A stretch of DNA of 16,245 nt, from positions 1 to 16,245 of the forward strand of contig PMYF01000289.1 of the NCBI GenBank assembly GCA_003171295.1. The letters are read 5' to 3'. Position numbers and translations under genes: made by a program. Shown here piece after piece: positions 6,411 through 14,005 of the stretch (positions are counted from its first letter, which is position 1; every line of letters begins with the position of its first letter). Origin of the DNA: Acidobacteriota bacterium. Lineage in GTDB: Bacteria > Acidobacteriota > Terriglobia > UBA7540. The notes beneath the pieces are model-generated. The model ran no database searches. It was not told the DNA's origin and saw nothing but the letters and a program-made list of their open reading frames with translations.

Positions 6411-7322
6411 ATGCCGTTATCACAGAACCTGAATCGCCGCCATTTTCTTCAAGCCTCGGCTGTGGCAGCGGGGCTAACCTTCGATACGCTTCCTCTGAAG
6501 GCTCATATGCAAGCGGGTGGGCCCGCCAAACCGAAGCCCACCTCGGGTACTTTACCCATGGGCCACATCGGGAAACTCGAGGTTACCCGCCTGCTCTGCG
6601 GGGGCAACCTGTTCAGCGGATTTGCCCACAGCGGAGATTTGCTCTACGTTGAGAGCCTGCTGCACCATTACTTTACGGACGACAAGATCCTGGAAACCTT
6701 GCAATTGTGCGAGGAGAGCGGGATCAATACCACCATACTTCGAACCGACGAGCAGATCGTCCGTGTCATGAAGCGCTATCGCAAGGAGCGGGGTGGAAAG
6801 ATCCAGTGGATCGCCCAGACCTACCCCAAACCGGACAACCTGAAAGAGAACATCCAACTTGCCATCGACAACGGCGCCGTGGGGGCGTTCTGCATGGGCG
6901 GCCATGCGGAGGACGTCTTCGTGAAAACCGGCAAGGGCGAACTGATCGGGGAGGTCGTCGCATTCATCAAGCAGAACGGCCTGGTGGCGGGGGTTGGGTC
7001 CCATCTGCTGGAGCTTCCCATTATGTCTGAACAGCAGAAATTTAACCCGGACTTCTATTTCAAGACATTCAACACTGTGGGTTACGCCACCGATGACACG
7101 CATGACGTGGCAGCCTTTATGACGACCACCAAGAAGCCGTGGATTGCATTTAAGGTTCTAGGCGCGGGCCGGGTGCTGCCGAAGGATGGCTTCGACTTGG
7201 CGTTCAAGAGCGGCGCGGATTTCATCAATGTGGGGATGTACGATTTCCAGGTGGAGTCCAACATATCCTTGGTCCGGGAGGTCGTGAAGCGTCACGAGCA
7301 GCGCGACCGCGCCTGGGCGTAA
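6411..7322 (+). CDS. Tat-exported TIM-barrel-like protein, unknown function
   Basis: A 303-residue protein. ATG 6411 is preferred over the in-frame GTG at 6405 because AGAGG (6401-6405) is 5 nt upstream of the ATG. The N-terminus is a classic Tat signal: NRRHFLQASAV with Arg9-Arg10. The body alternates short hydrophobic beta stretches and helices (KIQWIAQTYP, GAVGAFCMGG, LVAGVGSHLLELP, PWIAFKVLGAGRVLP, GADFINVGMYDFQV) in the manner of a TIM barrel such as an aldo/keto-reductase-like or sugar-isomerase-like fold, but I cannot identify the AKR Asp-Tyr-Lys-His tetrad with confidence. It lies between an IS1380 remnant and a DegT fragment, so it may have been placed here by the same rearrangement, yet it shares the Tat-export theme. 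The function is not assigned. Confidence 0.8.
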   Translation: MPLSQNLNRRHFLQASAVAAGLTFDTLPLKAHMQAGGPAKPKPTSGTLPMGHIGKLEVTRLLCGGNLFSGFAHSGDLLYVESLLHHYFTDDKILETLQLCEESGINTTILRTDEQIVRVMKRYRKERGGKIQWIAQTYPKPDNLKENIQLAIDNGAVGAFCMGGHAEDVFVKTGKGELIGEVVAFIKQNGLVAGVGSHLLELPIMSEQQKFNPDFYFKTFNTVGYATDDTHDVAAFMTTTKKPWIAFKVLGAGRVLPKDGFDLAFKSGADFINVGMYDFQVESNISLVREVVKRHEQRDRAWA

Positions 7323-7333
7323 CGGTAAACCCG

Positions 7334-7612
7334 GATTACTGCTTTGGCCTTCGCTACGACCGGGTGCAGTTCAGTGGGGCATCGCGCGAACAATTCGTTA
7401 TCGAAGAGAATCTAAATTTCCGTGGATTTCGCACGATCTATAGCCCGGGGTGATTGCACAAATACCGGAGACAGAATCACTACCCCCGCAATGATGAACC
7501 CTGCGCCACCCGTGTGTACCTGTCCCAACAGGTGCTGATTGGTTCGAAGCGAGACGTGGATGACGTCGTGGAGGGCTTCGCGAAAGTCCTGAAGAATGCG
7601 GCGATGTTGTGA
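7334..7612 (+). pseudogene. Truncated DegT-2 paralog fragment with stop and deletion
   Basis: The frame reads DYCFGLRYDRVQFSGASREQF, then jumps directly to VIEENLNFRGFR, where DegT-2 has 22 more residues: an in-frame 66-nt deletion. It then meets TGA at about 7451-7453 (in the context YSPG, stop, LHKYRRQN, against YSPERLDKYRKQN in DegT-2) and continues to the shared terminus FAKVLKNAAML and stop 7610-7612. There is no N-terminal half, start or ribosome-binding site. It is the decayed 3' end of a DegT-2 sister gene that once sat immediately upstream of DegT-3. Confidence 0.9.
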
Positions 7613-7655
7613 CCACTCAGGTCGTGAACCGGATGGAAATTAAACCTGGAGGTAC
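7335..7655 (+). repeat. Direct repeat copy B, now supplying the DegT-3 leader
   Basis: Second copy of the 5496-5882 segment, minus 66 nt. Its right end contains AAACCTGGAGGTAC; the GGAGGT at 7648-7653 is the Shine-Dalgarno of DegT-3 (ATG 7661, 7-nt spacing). In copy A the same leader runs into IS1380 remnant sequence and serves no gene. This implies the ancestral order was a DegT-2-type gene, this leader, then DegT-3. Confidence 0.9.
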
Positions 7656-7660
7656 TCACC

Positions 7661-9007
7661 ATGGATGCCAAAGACACTAATAAGACACTGAGCAATACCA
7701 CCCGCAGGACTTTCCTGCAGGCTGGCGGTATGGCCTTCTTAGGCCTTACGGTGCCTGCCCACGGACGCGTGGCCAGGTCGCTGGAATCTCTGGCGATTTC
7801 CGGAGGTCCCAAGACTGTTTCCTTTCCGAGCGACCGGCTCGACGAACTCACTCGCTGGCCCCGGTATGGTTCCGCTGAAAAGCAGGCAATCAACGAGTTG
7901 ATCGACAACAATAAGTTTTACGATGAGCTTCCGGCCTTCGAAACGGAGTGGAAGGCCTATACCCAATCACCTTACGTAAAGGCCCACATGAATGGCTCCA
8001 GTGCGATAACCAGCATGTTCTTTGCGCTCGACCTGCCACCCGGAAGCGAAGTCATGCTGCCCTCGTACGATTTCTTTTCTGACGCCCTCGCCCAACGCTT
8101 CTTCAGTTACGTCCCGACCTTCGTCGACATTGACCCTCACACCTCCTGCTTCGACCTGAACGATGCCAAGCGCAAGCTCACCCGGAATACGCGCGCCCTA
8201 TTCCCCATGCACGCCTGGGGTCTCCCTTGCGAGATGGATCACATCACCGACTTTGCCAAAGAGAAGGGGTTGATCGTGATTGAGGATGCCGCCCACGCAC
8301 ATGGCGCCTCGATGCAAGGGAAGAAGATGGGAACGTGGGGGGTGATGGGTATCTACAGTTTCCAGGCCAGTAAGTGCATGCCGGCCGTAGAGGGTGGCAT
8401 GGGGATGTACCAGACGCGTGAATACTATGAGCGCGCCGCGGCTTTTGGACATTACGAAGATCCCGCAAAGTTTCCCGCCGACAGTCCCGTCCACGCCTAT
8501 GTCGACACAGGATTTGGCATGAAGTTACGCATGCACCCATTCGCCGCGGCAATTGCGCGTCAGCAGTTGCGCACCTTGGACGAGCGTACTGCGCTCGTCG
8601 AAGCCAATGTTCGCCGCATGAATGATCGCTTGATTCAGCTTCCCGGCTTGAGTGAACCCCACGTCAGGGCCGATCAGAAACGAGCTTACTATTATGCGAA
8701 CATGTTGCTGCTCGACCCCGCCAAGGCCGGCTTCTCGCGCGATGCTCTGGTAAAAGCTCTCCAGGCCGAAGGCGTGCGGGTTAGCGTGTGGGTTTATCCC
8801 GAACAGCACAAGCTCAAGATCTACTCAGAGGCCAAATGGTGGCACCACCCACCGGTGATTCCATCTTCCATGCCGGGCAATGATTATATCAACAAGAACC
8901 ACATCTTCATGCCGCTGCTTTACGGGGAAGCCCCCGAAGTGATCGATCAGAACATCAAGGCCTTCGAAAAGGTGTGGACGCACCGCTCAGAGCTTGCCGC
9001 ACTCTGA
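7661..9007 (+). CDS. Tat-exported DegT-family PLP aminotransferase (DegT-3)
   Basis: A 448-residue DegT/DnrJ/EryC1/StrS-type aminotransferase. The start is fixed by GGAGGT at 7648-7653. Tat signal NTTRRTFLQAG with Arg15-Arg16, then a hydrophobic segment ending near PAHG. The shared post-signal element is present as LAISGGPKTV. PLP residues: VIEDAAH with Asp209 and SFQASKCMPAVEGG with Schiff-base Lys238. It is the most divergent of the four: GEGG is replaced by VEGG, the substrate region is altered (FFALDLPPGSEVMLPSYDF), and the C-terminal part carries the unusual run KWWHHPP near residue 390 and NKNHIFMPLLYGE. It is thus likely to act on a different substrate. It ends 124 nt before the stop codon of the convergent DegT-4. 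Expected periplasmic. Confidence 0.92.
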   Translation: MDAKDTNKTLSNTTRRTFLQAGGMAFLGLTVPAHGRVARSLESLAISGGPKTVSFPSDRLDELTRWPRYGSAEKQAINELIDNNKFYDELPAFETEWKAYTQSPYVKAHMNGSSAITSMFFALDLPPGSEVMLPSYDFFSDALAQRFFSYVPTFVDIDPHTSCFDLNDAKRKLTRNTRALFPMHAWGLPCEMDHITDFAKEKGLIVIEDAAHAHGASMQGKKMGTWGVMGIYSFQASKCMPAVEGGMGMYQTREYYERAAAFGHYEDPAKFPADSPVHAYVDTGFGMKLRMHPFAAAIARQQLRTLDERTALVEANVRRMNDRLIQLPGLSEPHVRADQKRAYYYANMLLLDPAKAGFSRDALVKALQAEGVRVSVWVYPEQHKLKIYSEAKWWHHPPVIPSSMPGNDYINKNHIFMPLLYGEAPEVIDQNIKAFEKVWTHRSELAAL

Positions 9008-9044
9008 GAACCACAGGACCATTCGTGGCGCGTCGGCTCGGGCG

Positions 9045-9061
9045 CAAGCGTCCTCCGCTTG
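9045..9061. terminator. Weak stem-loop between convergent DegT-3 and DegT-4
   Basis: CAAGCG (9045-9050) and CGCTTG (9056-9061) form a 6-bp stem with a 5-nt loop, in the gap where two convergent transcripts must end. There is no T-run on either strand, so this is only a candidate terminator. Confidence 0.25.
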
Positions 9062-9130
9062 GCCTGCATGACGACGTGCCACGGGGCGGTGGCGGAAGAC
9101 CCTGCGAATCAAGCCCACCTGACCGTCTGC

Positions 9131-10582
9131 TTAAGTTCTCTTCACAACAGCAGGATAGACTTTCCGGATGGCGGCAATGATATCCGCGATGTCCTGACCC
9201 GAGTACATGGGGTCCATGGGGACGCCCACGTAGCGATTCCATATGTCGATCGTGCGAGGGCAGCAGGCCGCACCGTAGCGGACATCCTTCTCCGCGCGCG
9301 TGGCGAACGACGGCCAATTCGCTTCCGGCGGTTCTTTCCTCTCAATGTGGGGCGCGATGGGCAGAATTACAGATCCCTCCATGGTGCCGGCCGGAATGTT
9401 TTCCGCTTCGAGGGCCGAGATCAAACGATCCCGCTCCGCCAGACCTCCGGTCCGGATGTAAACCGAGGAGCGGAGCGCGCCATCCACGTCAGTGCTCTTG
9501 CGAAGCTGAATACCCGGAAGATCGCGGATACCCTCAGCCACCCGTTTCCCCCTGTCGCGAAAGTTCGCGACAATGCGATCGAGCTTGCGCAATTGGGCGC
9601 GCAGCACTCCACCCGTGAACTCGTTCATTCGAAACTGCCAACCGACCATCATCCCCATTTCCTGTTTGCCGGGAGCCTGCCCCAGGGCGGCAGCGTGAGG
9701 GTCCCGCAGCAGACCCAGGTCGTGTACCCTCGCGGCGCGCTCGAAGACATGAGGATTGTTGGTCACCAAAGCCCCGCCCTCGCCGGCAGAGATGGTTTTG
9801 CACACCTGAAAGCTGTAGATTCCGCAATCCCCTATCGAACCTACCGGACGGCCTTTGTGGGTTGCCCCCATACTTTGCGCGCAGTCCTCCAGGACCGTTA
9901 GATGGTGCCGGCGGGCGATGGCCATTATCGGGTCCATGTCGGCCGATTCACCCATGATATGGACCACCATGATGACTTTAGTGCGCGGCGTAATGTGGCG
10001 CTCGATATCCGACGGGTCAAGGTGCATCGAATCGTCGATTTCCGCAAAGACCGGGGTTGCACCGGCGGCGACGATCGCGTTGTAGCAGGAATACCACGTC
10101 CAAGCGGGGAGAATGACCTCGTCACCAGGCCCGGCCGCGAGCGCGGCCACAGCGGTAATCAGGGCCGCCGAACCCGAGGTCACCGCCAGGCAGTATTTCG
10201 TGCCCTGACGCGCTGCCAGTTCTTTCTCAAACAAATTGCATTTGTTGGGCGACTTGCCCGCGGGGCCGATGCCGTACCAACGGAACGGGCTGCGCCCGTC
10301 CAACACTTCCAACACTTCGCGGCGCTCCTCATCATCGTAATAATGGGGCCCGGGAAAATTCGTTCGCAGTTCCGTAGTGCGGACGGGAGACCCGCCCTCG
10401 ATGGCCAGCCATAGCGCGGGATCAGCACCGGCTATCGGGGCCGCTGCTTCTATAGAACTGTTCTTCGCCAGTAATCCAACCGTGGCGGACCCCGCCGCCG
10501 CGGCCAGGAACTTCCGTCGCGTTATGCCCTCAGCGCCAAGCCCTGAAAGATTGCCCTCTCGAGTACTCGATGGGTGGTCCAT
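9131..10582 (-). CDS. Tat-exported DegT-family PLP aminotransferase (DegT-4)
   Basis: A 483-residue DegT/DnrJ/EryC1/StrS-type aminotransferase. The frame is open to 10654, but I choose the ATG at 10582-10580: a GGGGG-containing purine run lies about 9 nt upstream, and the earlier ATGs have no Shine-Dalgarno. The Tat signal is slightly internal, GITRRKFLAAA with Arg22-Arg23, then LAIEGGSPVRT. PLP residues: VLEDCAQ with Asp233 and SFQVCKTISAGEGG with Schiff-base Lys262. It groups with DegT-1, not with DegT-2 or -3: PAWTWYSCYNAI, TKVIMVVHIMG, FTGGVLRAQLRK, VILPIAPHIE and CCPRTIDIWNR all have DegT-1 counterparts. It lies 152 nt downstream of the ceramidase-like gene on the same strand and may be cotranscribed with it. 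Exported, substrate unknown. Confidence 0.92.
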   Translation of the reverse strand: MDHPSSTREGNLSGLGAEGITRRKFLAAAAGSATVGLLAKNSSIEAAAPIAGADPALWLAIEGGSPVRTTELRTNFPGPHYYDDEERREVLEVLDGRSPFRWYGIGPAGKSPNKCNLFEKELAARQGTKYCLAVTSGSAALITAVAALAAGPGDEVILPAWTWYSCYNAIVAAGATPVFAEIDDSMHLDPSDIERHITPRTKVIMVVHIMGESADMDPIMAIARRHHLTVLEDCAQSMGATHKGRPVGSIGDCGIYSFQVCKTISAGEGGALVTNNPHVFERAARVHDLGLLRDPHAAALGQAPGKQEMGMMVGWQFRMNEFTGGVLRAQLRKLDRIVANFRDRGKRVAEGIRDLPGIQLRKSTDVDGALRSSVYIRTGGLAERDRLISALEAENIPAGTMEGSVILPIAPHIERKEPPEANWPSFATRAEKDVRYGAACCPRTIDIWNRYVGVPMDPMYSGQDIADIIAAIRKVYPAVVKRT

Positions 10583-10734
10583 ACGCACTTTCCCCCTTTG
10601 ACGCATGATTAATCTAGGATCACTATGCTCCACGGAATGGTCCACGCTCTTCATAGACTATGGCCTCAAGAAGGGGCTTAGAACGTCCACCAGTTCTGCC
10701 CGTCAGAAGGCGCGGACGGCGCGCGCCCGCAAAA

Positions 10735-12135
10735 TCATGCTGCAAGGGCGGCTTTCAAGGCCATGCGCATGGTTTCTTCGCACTCCGGGAAGGCGATCCA
10801 ACTGTAATGGTCGTTATACCCCTCTGCCGCCGCTTGTGTAGTAGGAATATAGCCGGGCGCGCACTCGCCGTATCCCAGGGTCATGACGAAGGAGTCCGGT
10901 CGCAGGGCCTGCGCCCAAAGCTGATATTGTACAAAGGTCTCGGCGGGCAACAAAACGATCTGGGCCGCGCCAAAATCGATTGCCGGCACGTCGATAGAGT
11001 GCCCTGAGTCAGTCCGCTGCCGCCAGCTCAAGCCCAACGCGGCGCCGAAACGCGCCAGCCGGGGCTGGGTGCTGTCGGCGAGTGTCCGGCGGAATTCCTC
11101 TACACTGTATCCCGGCGTTTGCCGGGGTTTCAACCGCATGGGAACACACCGGAAGGCGACCCGGTTCAAAGGATGCCGCTGGGTGGAGTTCCACGCTGCT
11201 AGTATACCTTGGTAAAGACGGTCTGTCAGGATAGGCCGGTTCTGGGGATTTCCATCGTTGAACTTGCCCGCCATCGTATCTCCGCTGCATCCGGAACAGT
11301 AGATTTGGGCAACCGAGGGCATATCTTTTTCCCGTCGCGCTCTGGCCAGGCCGGGAAAATCGCAGGAGACTTCCCCCTTCCCATAGTGGCTCATGGGATG
11401 AGTCGAGTAGCAACTTATCGCGGCCACAGGCTTCTCGCCATTCCAGAAGCTGATGGTCTTGAGCCAGGGATCAATCAGGCCAATGGGCAAGTCGCGCACG
11501 ACAGGGTCATGCTCGGCGCTGACTCTCTCGAATGACACCTTCCCGTCCGGAGTCACATAGCGGCGGTTGGAAGCAATCTTCTCTACCTTCCCTTGCCCGG
11601 TCCCAATATGGGTGATGGGGATCGAGTTGTGAAGGGATTGTCGCAGGGCTGATACCACACGCTGAATCGCCTGCTCATCGAATTGCGGGTCACACAAATC
11701 TTCGGTGACGTGATTGGCTTTCAACAGCTGTTGGGCTACATAGTCTGAGTACGCAGCGTCGTGCTGATGAATGCAACTTACCAGAACTCTCTCCTTATCA
11801 GTCTGTGCCGCCTGCGCCAGGACTGATCGCCAGCGTTCGTAGGACTCGTTGCGGATCTCGCACCAGTCGACGGCCACCAGCACCAGAGGCTTGTCAGGGC
11901 CCTGCAGAACGAGGCCGTGCGCTTGTAACGGGTCCACGATGACGCGGGCAATCTCGGGGCCTCCATTGTACAAAGGGTTTCCGACCGGGGGTGTAACATC
12001 CGCTGTGAATAAGCTCAAACGGTATCCCTCACTCTCCATTCCAGGGCATTCCCTCCCCAACAGTCCTCCTCCCAAAACCGCCGCCATGACCTTCAATGCC
12101 CCACGGCGAGAAAGATCACTTGTGTGTTCGCTCAT
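10735..12135 (-). CDS. Neutral ceramidase-like metallohydrolase with Tat signal
   Basis: A 466-residue protein resembling the N-terminal catalytic domain of neutral/alkaline non-lysosomal ceramidases, zinc amidases that hydrolyse ceramide outside the cytoplasm. The family signature SLFTADVTPPVGNP is near residue 41. Candidate zinc ligands in family order are His in CIHQHDA (123/125), His in YSTHPMSHY (246/250), Glu399 in PAETF, and Tyr429 in GYIPT. The ceramidase C-terminal Ig-like domain is absent, so this belongs to the short ceramidase-like proteins common in Acidobacteria and Planctomycetes, where ceramide is not an established substrate. The N-terminus DLSRRGALKVM (Arg10-Arg11) with a Gly/Leu-rich segment looks like a Tat signal. 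GGAGG lies 11 nt before the ATG. It is first in a likely two-gene minus-strand operon with DegT-4. Confidence 0.8.
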   Translation of the reverse strand: MSEHTSDLSRRGALKVMAAVLGGGLLGRECPGMESEGYRLSLFTADVTPPVGNPLYNGGPEIARVIVDPLQAHGLVLQGPDKPLVLVAVDWCEIRNESYERWRSVLAQAAQTDKERVLVSCIHQHDAAYSDYVAQQLLKANHVTEDLCDPQFDEQAIQRVVSALRQSLHNSIPITHIGTGQGKVEKIASNRRYVTPDGKVSFERVSAEHDPVVRDLPIGLIDPWLKTISFWNGEKPVAAISCYSTHPMSHYGKGEVSCDFPGLARARREKDMPSVAQIYCSGCSGDTMAGKFNDGNPQNRPILTDRLYQGILAAWNSTQRHPLNRVAFRCVPMRLKPRQTPGYSVEEFRRTLADSTQPRLARFGAALGLSWRQRTDSGHSIDVPAIDFGAAQIVLLPAETFVQYQLWAQALRPDSFVMTLGYGECAPGYIPTTQAAAEGYNDHYSWIAFPECEETMRMALKAALAA

Positions 12136-12429
12136 TTAATCAGCCACCTCCCTGAATGAATCCGAGATTTCCGCTGGGACCCTCTAAACGAATCGAGGGG
12201 ACCAGGGACTGGGCAGCTCCGTTCCAAGGTAGCGGGGAGTATACGCCAAACCGGCTTTCATCGGGCAGCACAGTCTGAAGTTTGCCAGGCTCAGGCAAGT
12301 CTCCACTCCCGCACGCCCGCCTCATGCCACAGCTCAATTGAAAAGCTCTGGCACGTTGATGAAAAATGTCCTCGCGACCTCTGACCAAGTTGATGGCCTG
12401 TTATAGCGCCGAATTGTACTTCAGCACGT

Positions 12430-12447
12430 GCCGACCTAAAGGTCGGC
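12430..12447. repeat. REP-like palindrome
   Basis: GCCGACC (12430-12436), TAAA loop, GGTCGGC (12441-12447): a perfect 7-bp stem. There is no T-tract and it lies in the middle of a divergent intergenic region, so a dispersed REP-type element fits better than a terminator. Confidence 0.6.
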
Positions 12448-12559
12448 GCTAGTGTGCTTTTCATCAACCTCCTGGACGGTAAGCTCAGCCGGACAAAGGC
12501 TCTCTCAGAAGGAGGTAGTGAGTCAGCTTGGTGTTGTAGGGACGATTTCACATCCCCAA

Positions 12560-12580
12560 GAGGCGGCGTAAAGCCGCCTC
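12560..12580. repeat. REP-like palindrome
   Basis: GAGGCGGC (12560-12567), GTAAA loop, GCCGCCTC (12573-12580): a perfect 8-bp stem followed by TACATC. The A-rich loop and GC-rich stem match the palindrome at 12430 in design but not in sequence, so these are two REP classes side by side. Confidence 0.6.
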
Positions 12581-12862
12581 TACATCATACTGACCCAACA
12601 CCCAGAACCACGCTGCATCATTACGTTTCGTGTTACCATGAGGTTCGCAAACATCAGGGTAAACAGAACCAACAGTTTTTGTCTTACAAGCCCGACGGAA
12701 AAGTGCTGGCAGCGAGCAGTTCAATGCCAGGCGCGATGGGGGGCGCCTGAAGCACCCTCACCGGGAGACACCATCAGCGTTAGGGTTGGGCGGCAGATTC
12801 AACCCCAGCCTTTCGGAAATTCCTGTCGCCTGATTTTCCAAATTCTTGCGCGGAGAGAACCG

Positions 12863-14005
12863 ATGAGTCTTACGAAAAGACGTATGATTTACGGCCTGTT
12901 CGGCCTGGCCGGTATGACCCGAAGTCTCACTGCCCACCCCTCGCACCATCACGCTCCGCGGCTTGCGAGGAGCAACCCTCAGGCATTTCCCTCCGAACCC
13001 CGCGAGATGGCCGACAATGCCACCGGTATCAGTGGTCAGGGGAAAATGAAATTCAAAGTCCTCTATGCCTCCAACCACCTTCCGGCCGAGGCCCAAAAAG
13101 CACTGGTCAACGCTCATGGCGGCTTCGCCGTCGACCGCCGGCCCGGAAAAGAGGAAACCTATTTCGCGCTTCCCGGAGCAGGAATCCTCCAGATCAGTGC
13201 CGACCTGCGAACCATAAACTTGATCGACACGCCGGATGAGATGCGGAAAGTGAATTTGCACGACACCACCATCTGGTATGACACGGATGGGACTCCCTAC
13301 TTGACTTTCCCTGCCAACGATGAGGGCAGGATATTCACCACGAGCCTCGAGGGCAAATTGGTGCAGACGCTCGATGCGCCCACCGCCGCCATCGACTTCG
13401 AAAAGCCGGAAGTTCACGACTACTTCCAGGAGGGAGGAAAGTTCGCGCCCACGGCCGTGGAGTATTTAGATGGCCTGTATTACGTGACCACAGGTTATTC
13501 CAATCTCGATTATGTATTAACTGCCCGAGTCACCCGAGGAAAGCACTTCGGGGCCGTCTGGAATGACCTGGCTTTCGGGGGCAAAGGCAATGCACCGGGC
13601 AAGTTCGGCACTGCGCACGGCATCACGATACCCCCCGGAAAGGTACGCCTCGACATCGCAGATCGGCCCAATTCGCGCCTTGAACGATTCACTCGCTACG
13701 GCCATTATCTCTCCAGCCTGGCGATGCCTGCGGGTTCACTCCCCTGCGACATCAATTACCTGGATCAGCAATACAGCGTGGTACCTACCCTGGATGGCCC
13801 CGACACAAAAAAAGGCGCGCCCATTTACATCCTCGACAATGAAACGCTGGTCTCCACCATCATGCCCAAGGAGGATCTGGGATTACAGAACTTCAAGCAT
13901 ATTCACAATGCTGCCCTGCGGAAGATCGGGACAAAGTTCTACATTATCGCACAGGCCTGGAATCCGGGCGATTTCAGCATCCTGGAGCAGGTGCTGGAGG
14001 AATGA
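12863..14005 (+). CDS. Secreted NHL/six-bladed beta-propeller-like protein
   Basis: A 380-residue protein. The frame is open further upstream, but ATG 12863 is chosen because GGAGA (12852-12856) sits 6 nt before it and the product then begins with a signal peptide (MSLTKRRMIYGLFGLAGM). KRRM is only partly Tat-like; Sec export is equally possible. A His-rich stretch HPSHHHAPR follows the signal. The C-terminal half shows NHL-type propeller features: GKFGTAHGI near residue 250, IADRPNSRLERF near 265, and INYLDQQYSVVP near 300, as in propellers related to peptidyl-alpha-hydroxyglycine amidating lyase. No catalytic set is identifiable, so binding or scaffold roles are as likely as lyase activity. 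It stands alone after a 727-nt intergenic region and is followed by 339 nt without a clear gene. Confidence 0.72.
   Translation: MSLTKRRMIYGLFGLAGMTRSLTAHPSHHHAPRLARSNPQAFPSEPREMADNATGISGQGKMKFKVLYASNHLPAEAQKALVNAHGGFAVDRRPGKEETYFALPGAGILQISADLRTINLIDTPDEMRKVNLHDTTIWYDTDGTPYLTFPANDEGRIFTTSLEGKLVQTLDAPTAAIDFEKPEVHDYFQEGGKFAPTAVEYLDGLYYVTTGYSNLDYVLTARVTRGKHFGAVWNDLAFGGKGNAPGKFGTAHGITIPPGKVRLDIADRPNSRLERFTRYGHYLSSLAMPAGSLPCDINYLDQQYSVVPTLDGPDTKKGAPIYILDNETLVSTIMPKEDLGLQNFKHIHNAALRKIGTKFYIIAQAWNPGDFSILEQVLEE

Larger units (their letters stand above)
12136..12862. other. Divergent intergenic region with palindromes
   Basis: No confident gene. The promoters of the ceramidase-like gene (minus) and the beta-propeller gene (plus) must both lie here, but I cannot place boxes. 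Besides the two REP-like palindromes there is a widely spaced inverted repeat, GTTGATGAAAA (12355-12365) with TTTTCATCAAC (12458-12468), flanking the first palindrome. A plus-strand frame ending at a TGA at 12748-12750 codes for QQFLSYKPDGKVLAAS, which resembles a beta-propeller blade turn, and could be the 3' scrap of a lost paralog of the next gene; support is weak. Confidence 0.4.

Noticed and set aside
9059..9901. Plus-strand open frame (280 codons) opposite DegT-4
   Set aside because: Antisense shadow of the aminotransferase; no Shine-Dalgarno and no recognisable domain.
10583..10654. N-terminal extension of DegT-4 to 10654
   Set aside because: No Shine-Dalgarno before the two upstream ATGs; it would push the Tat motif about 46 residues in. 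The ATG at 10582 has a purine-rich site.
12430..12580. Palindromes as a CRISPR array
   Set aside because: Only two palindromes, of different sequence and without regularly spaced spacers; no cas genes in the window.
12638..12862. N-terminal extension of the beta-propeller gene to ATG 12638
   Set aside because: The extra 75 residues have no fold-like character and would bury the signal peptide. A ribosome-binding site lies directly before ATG 12863.
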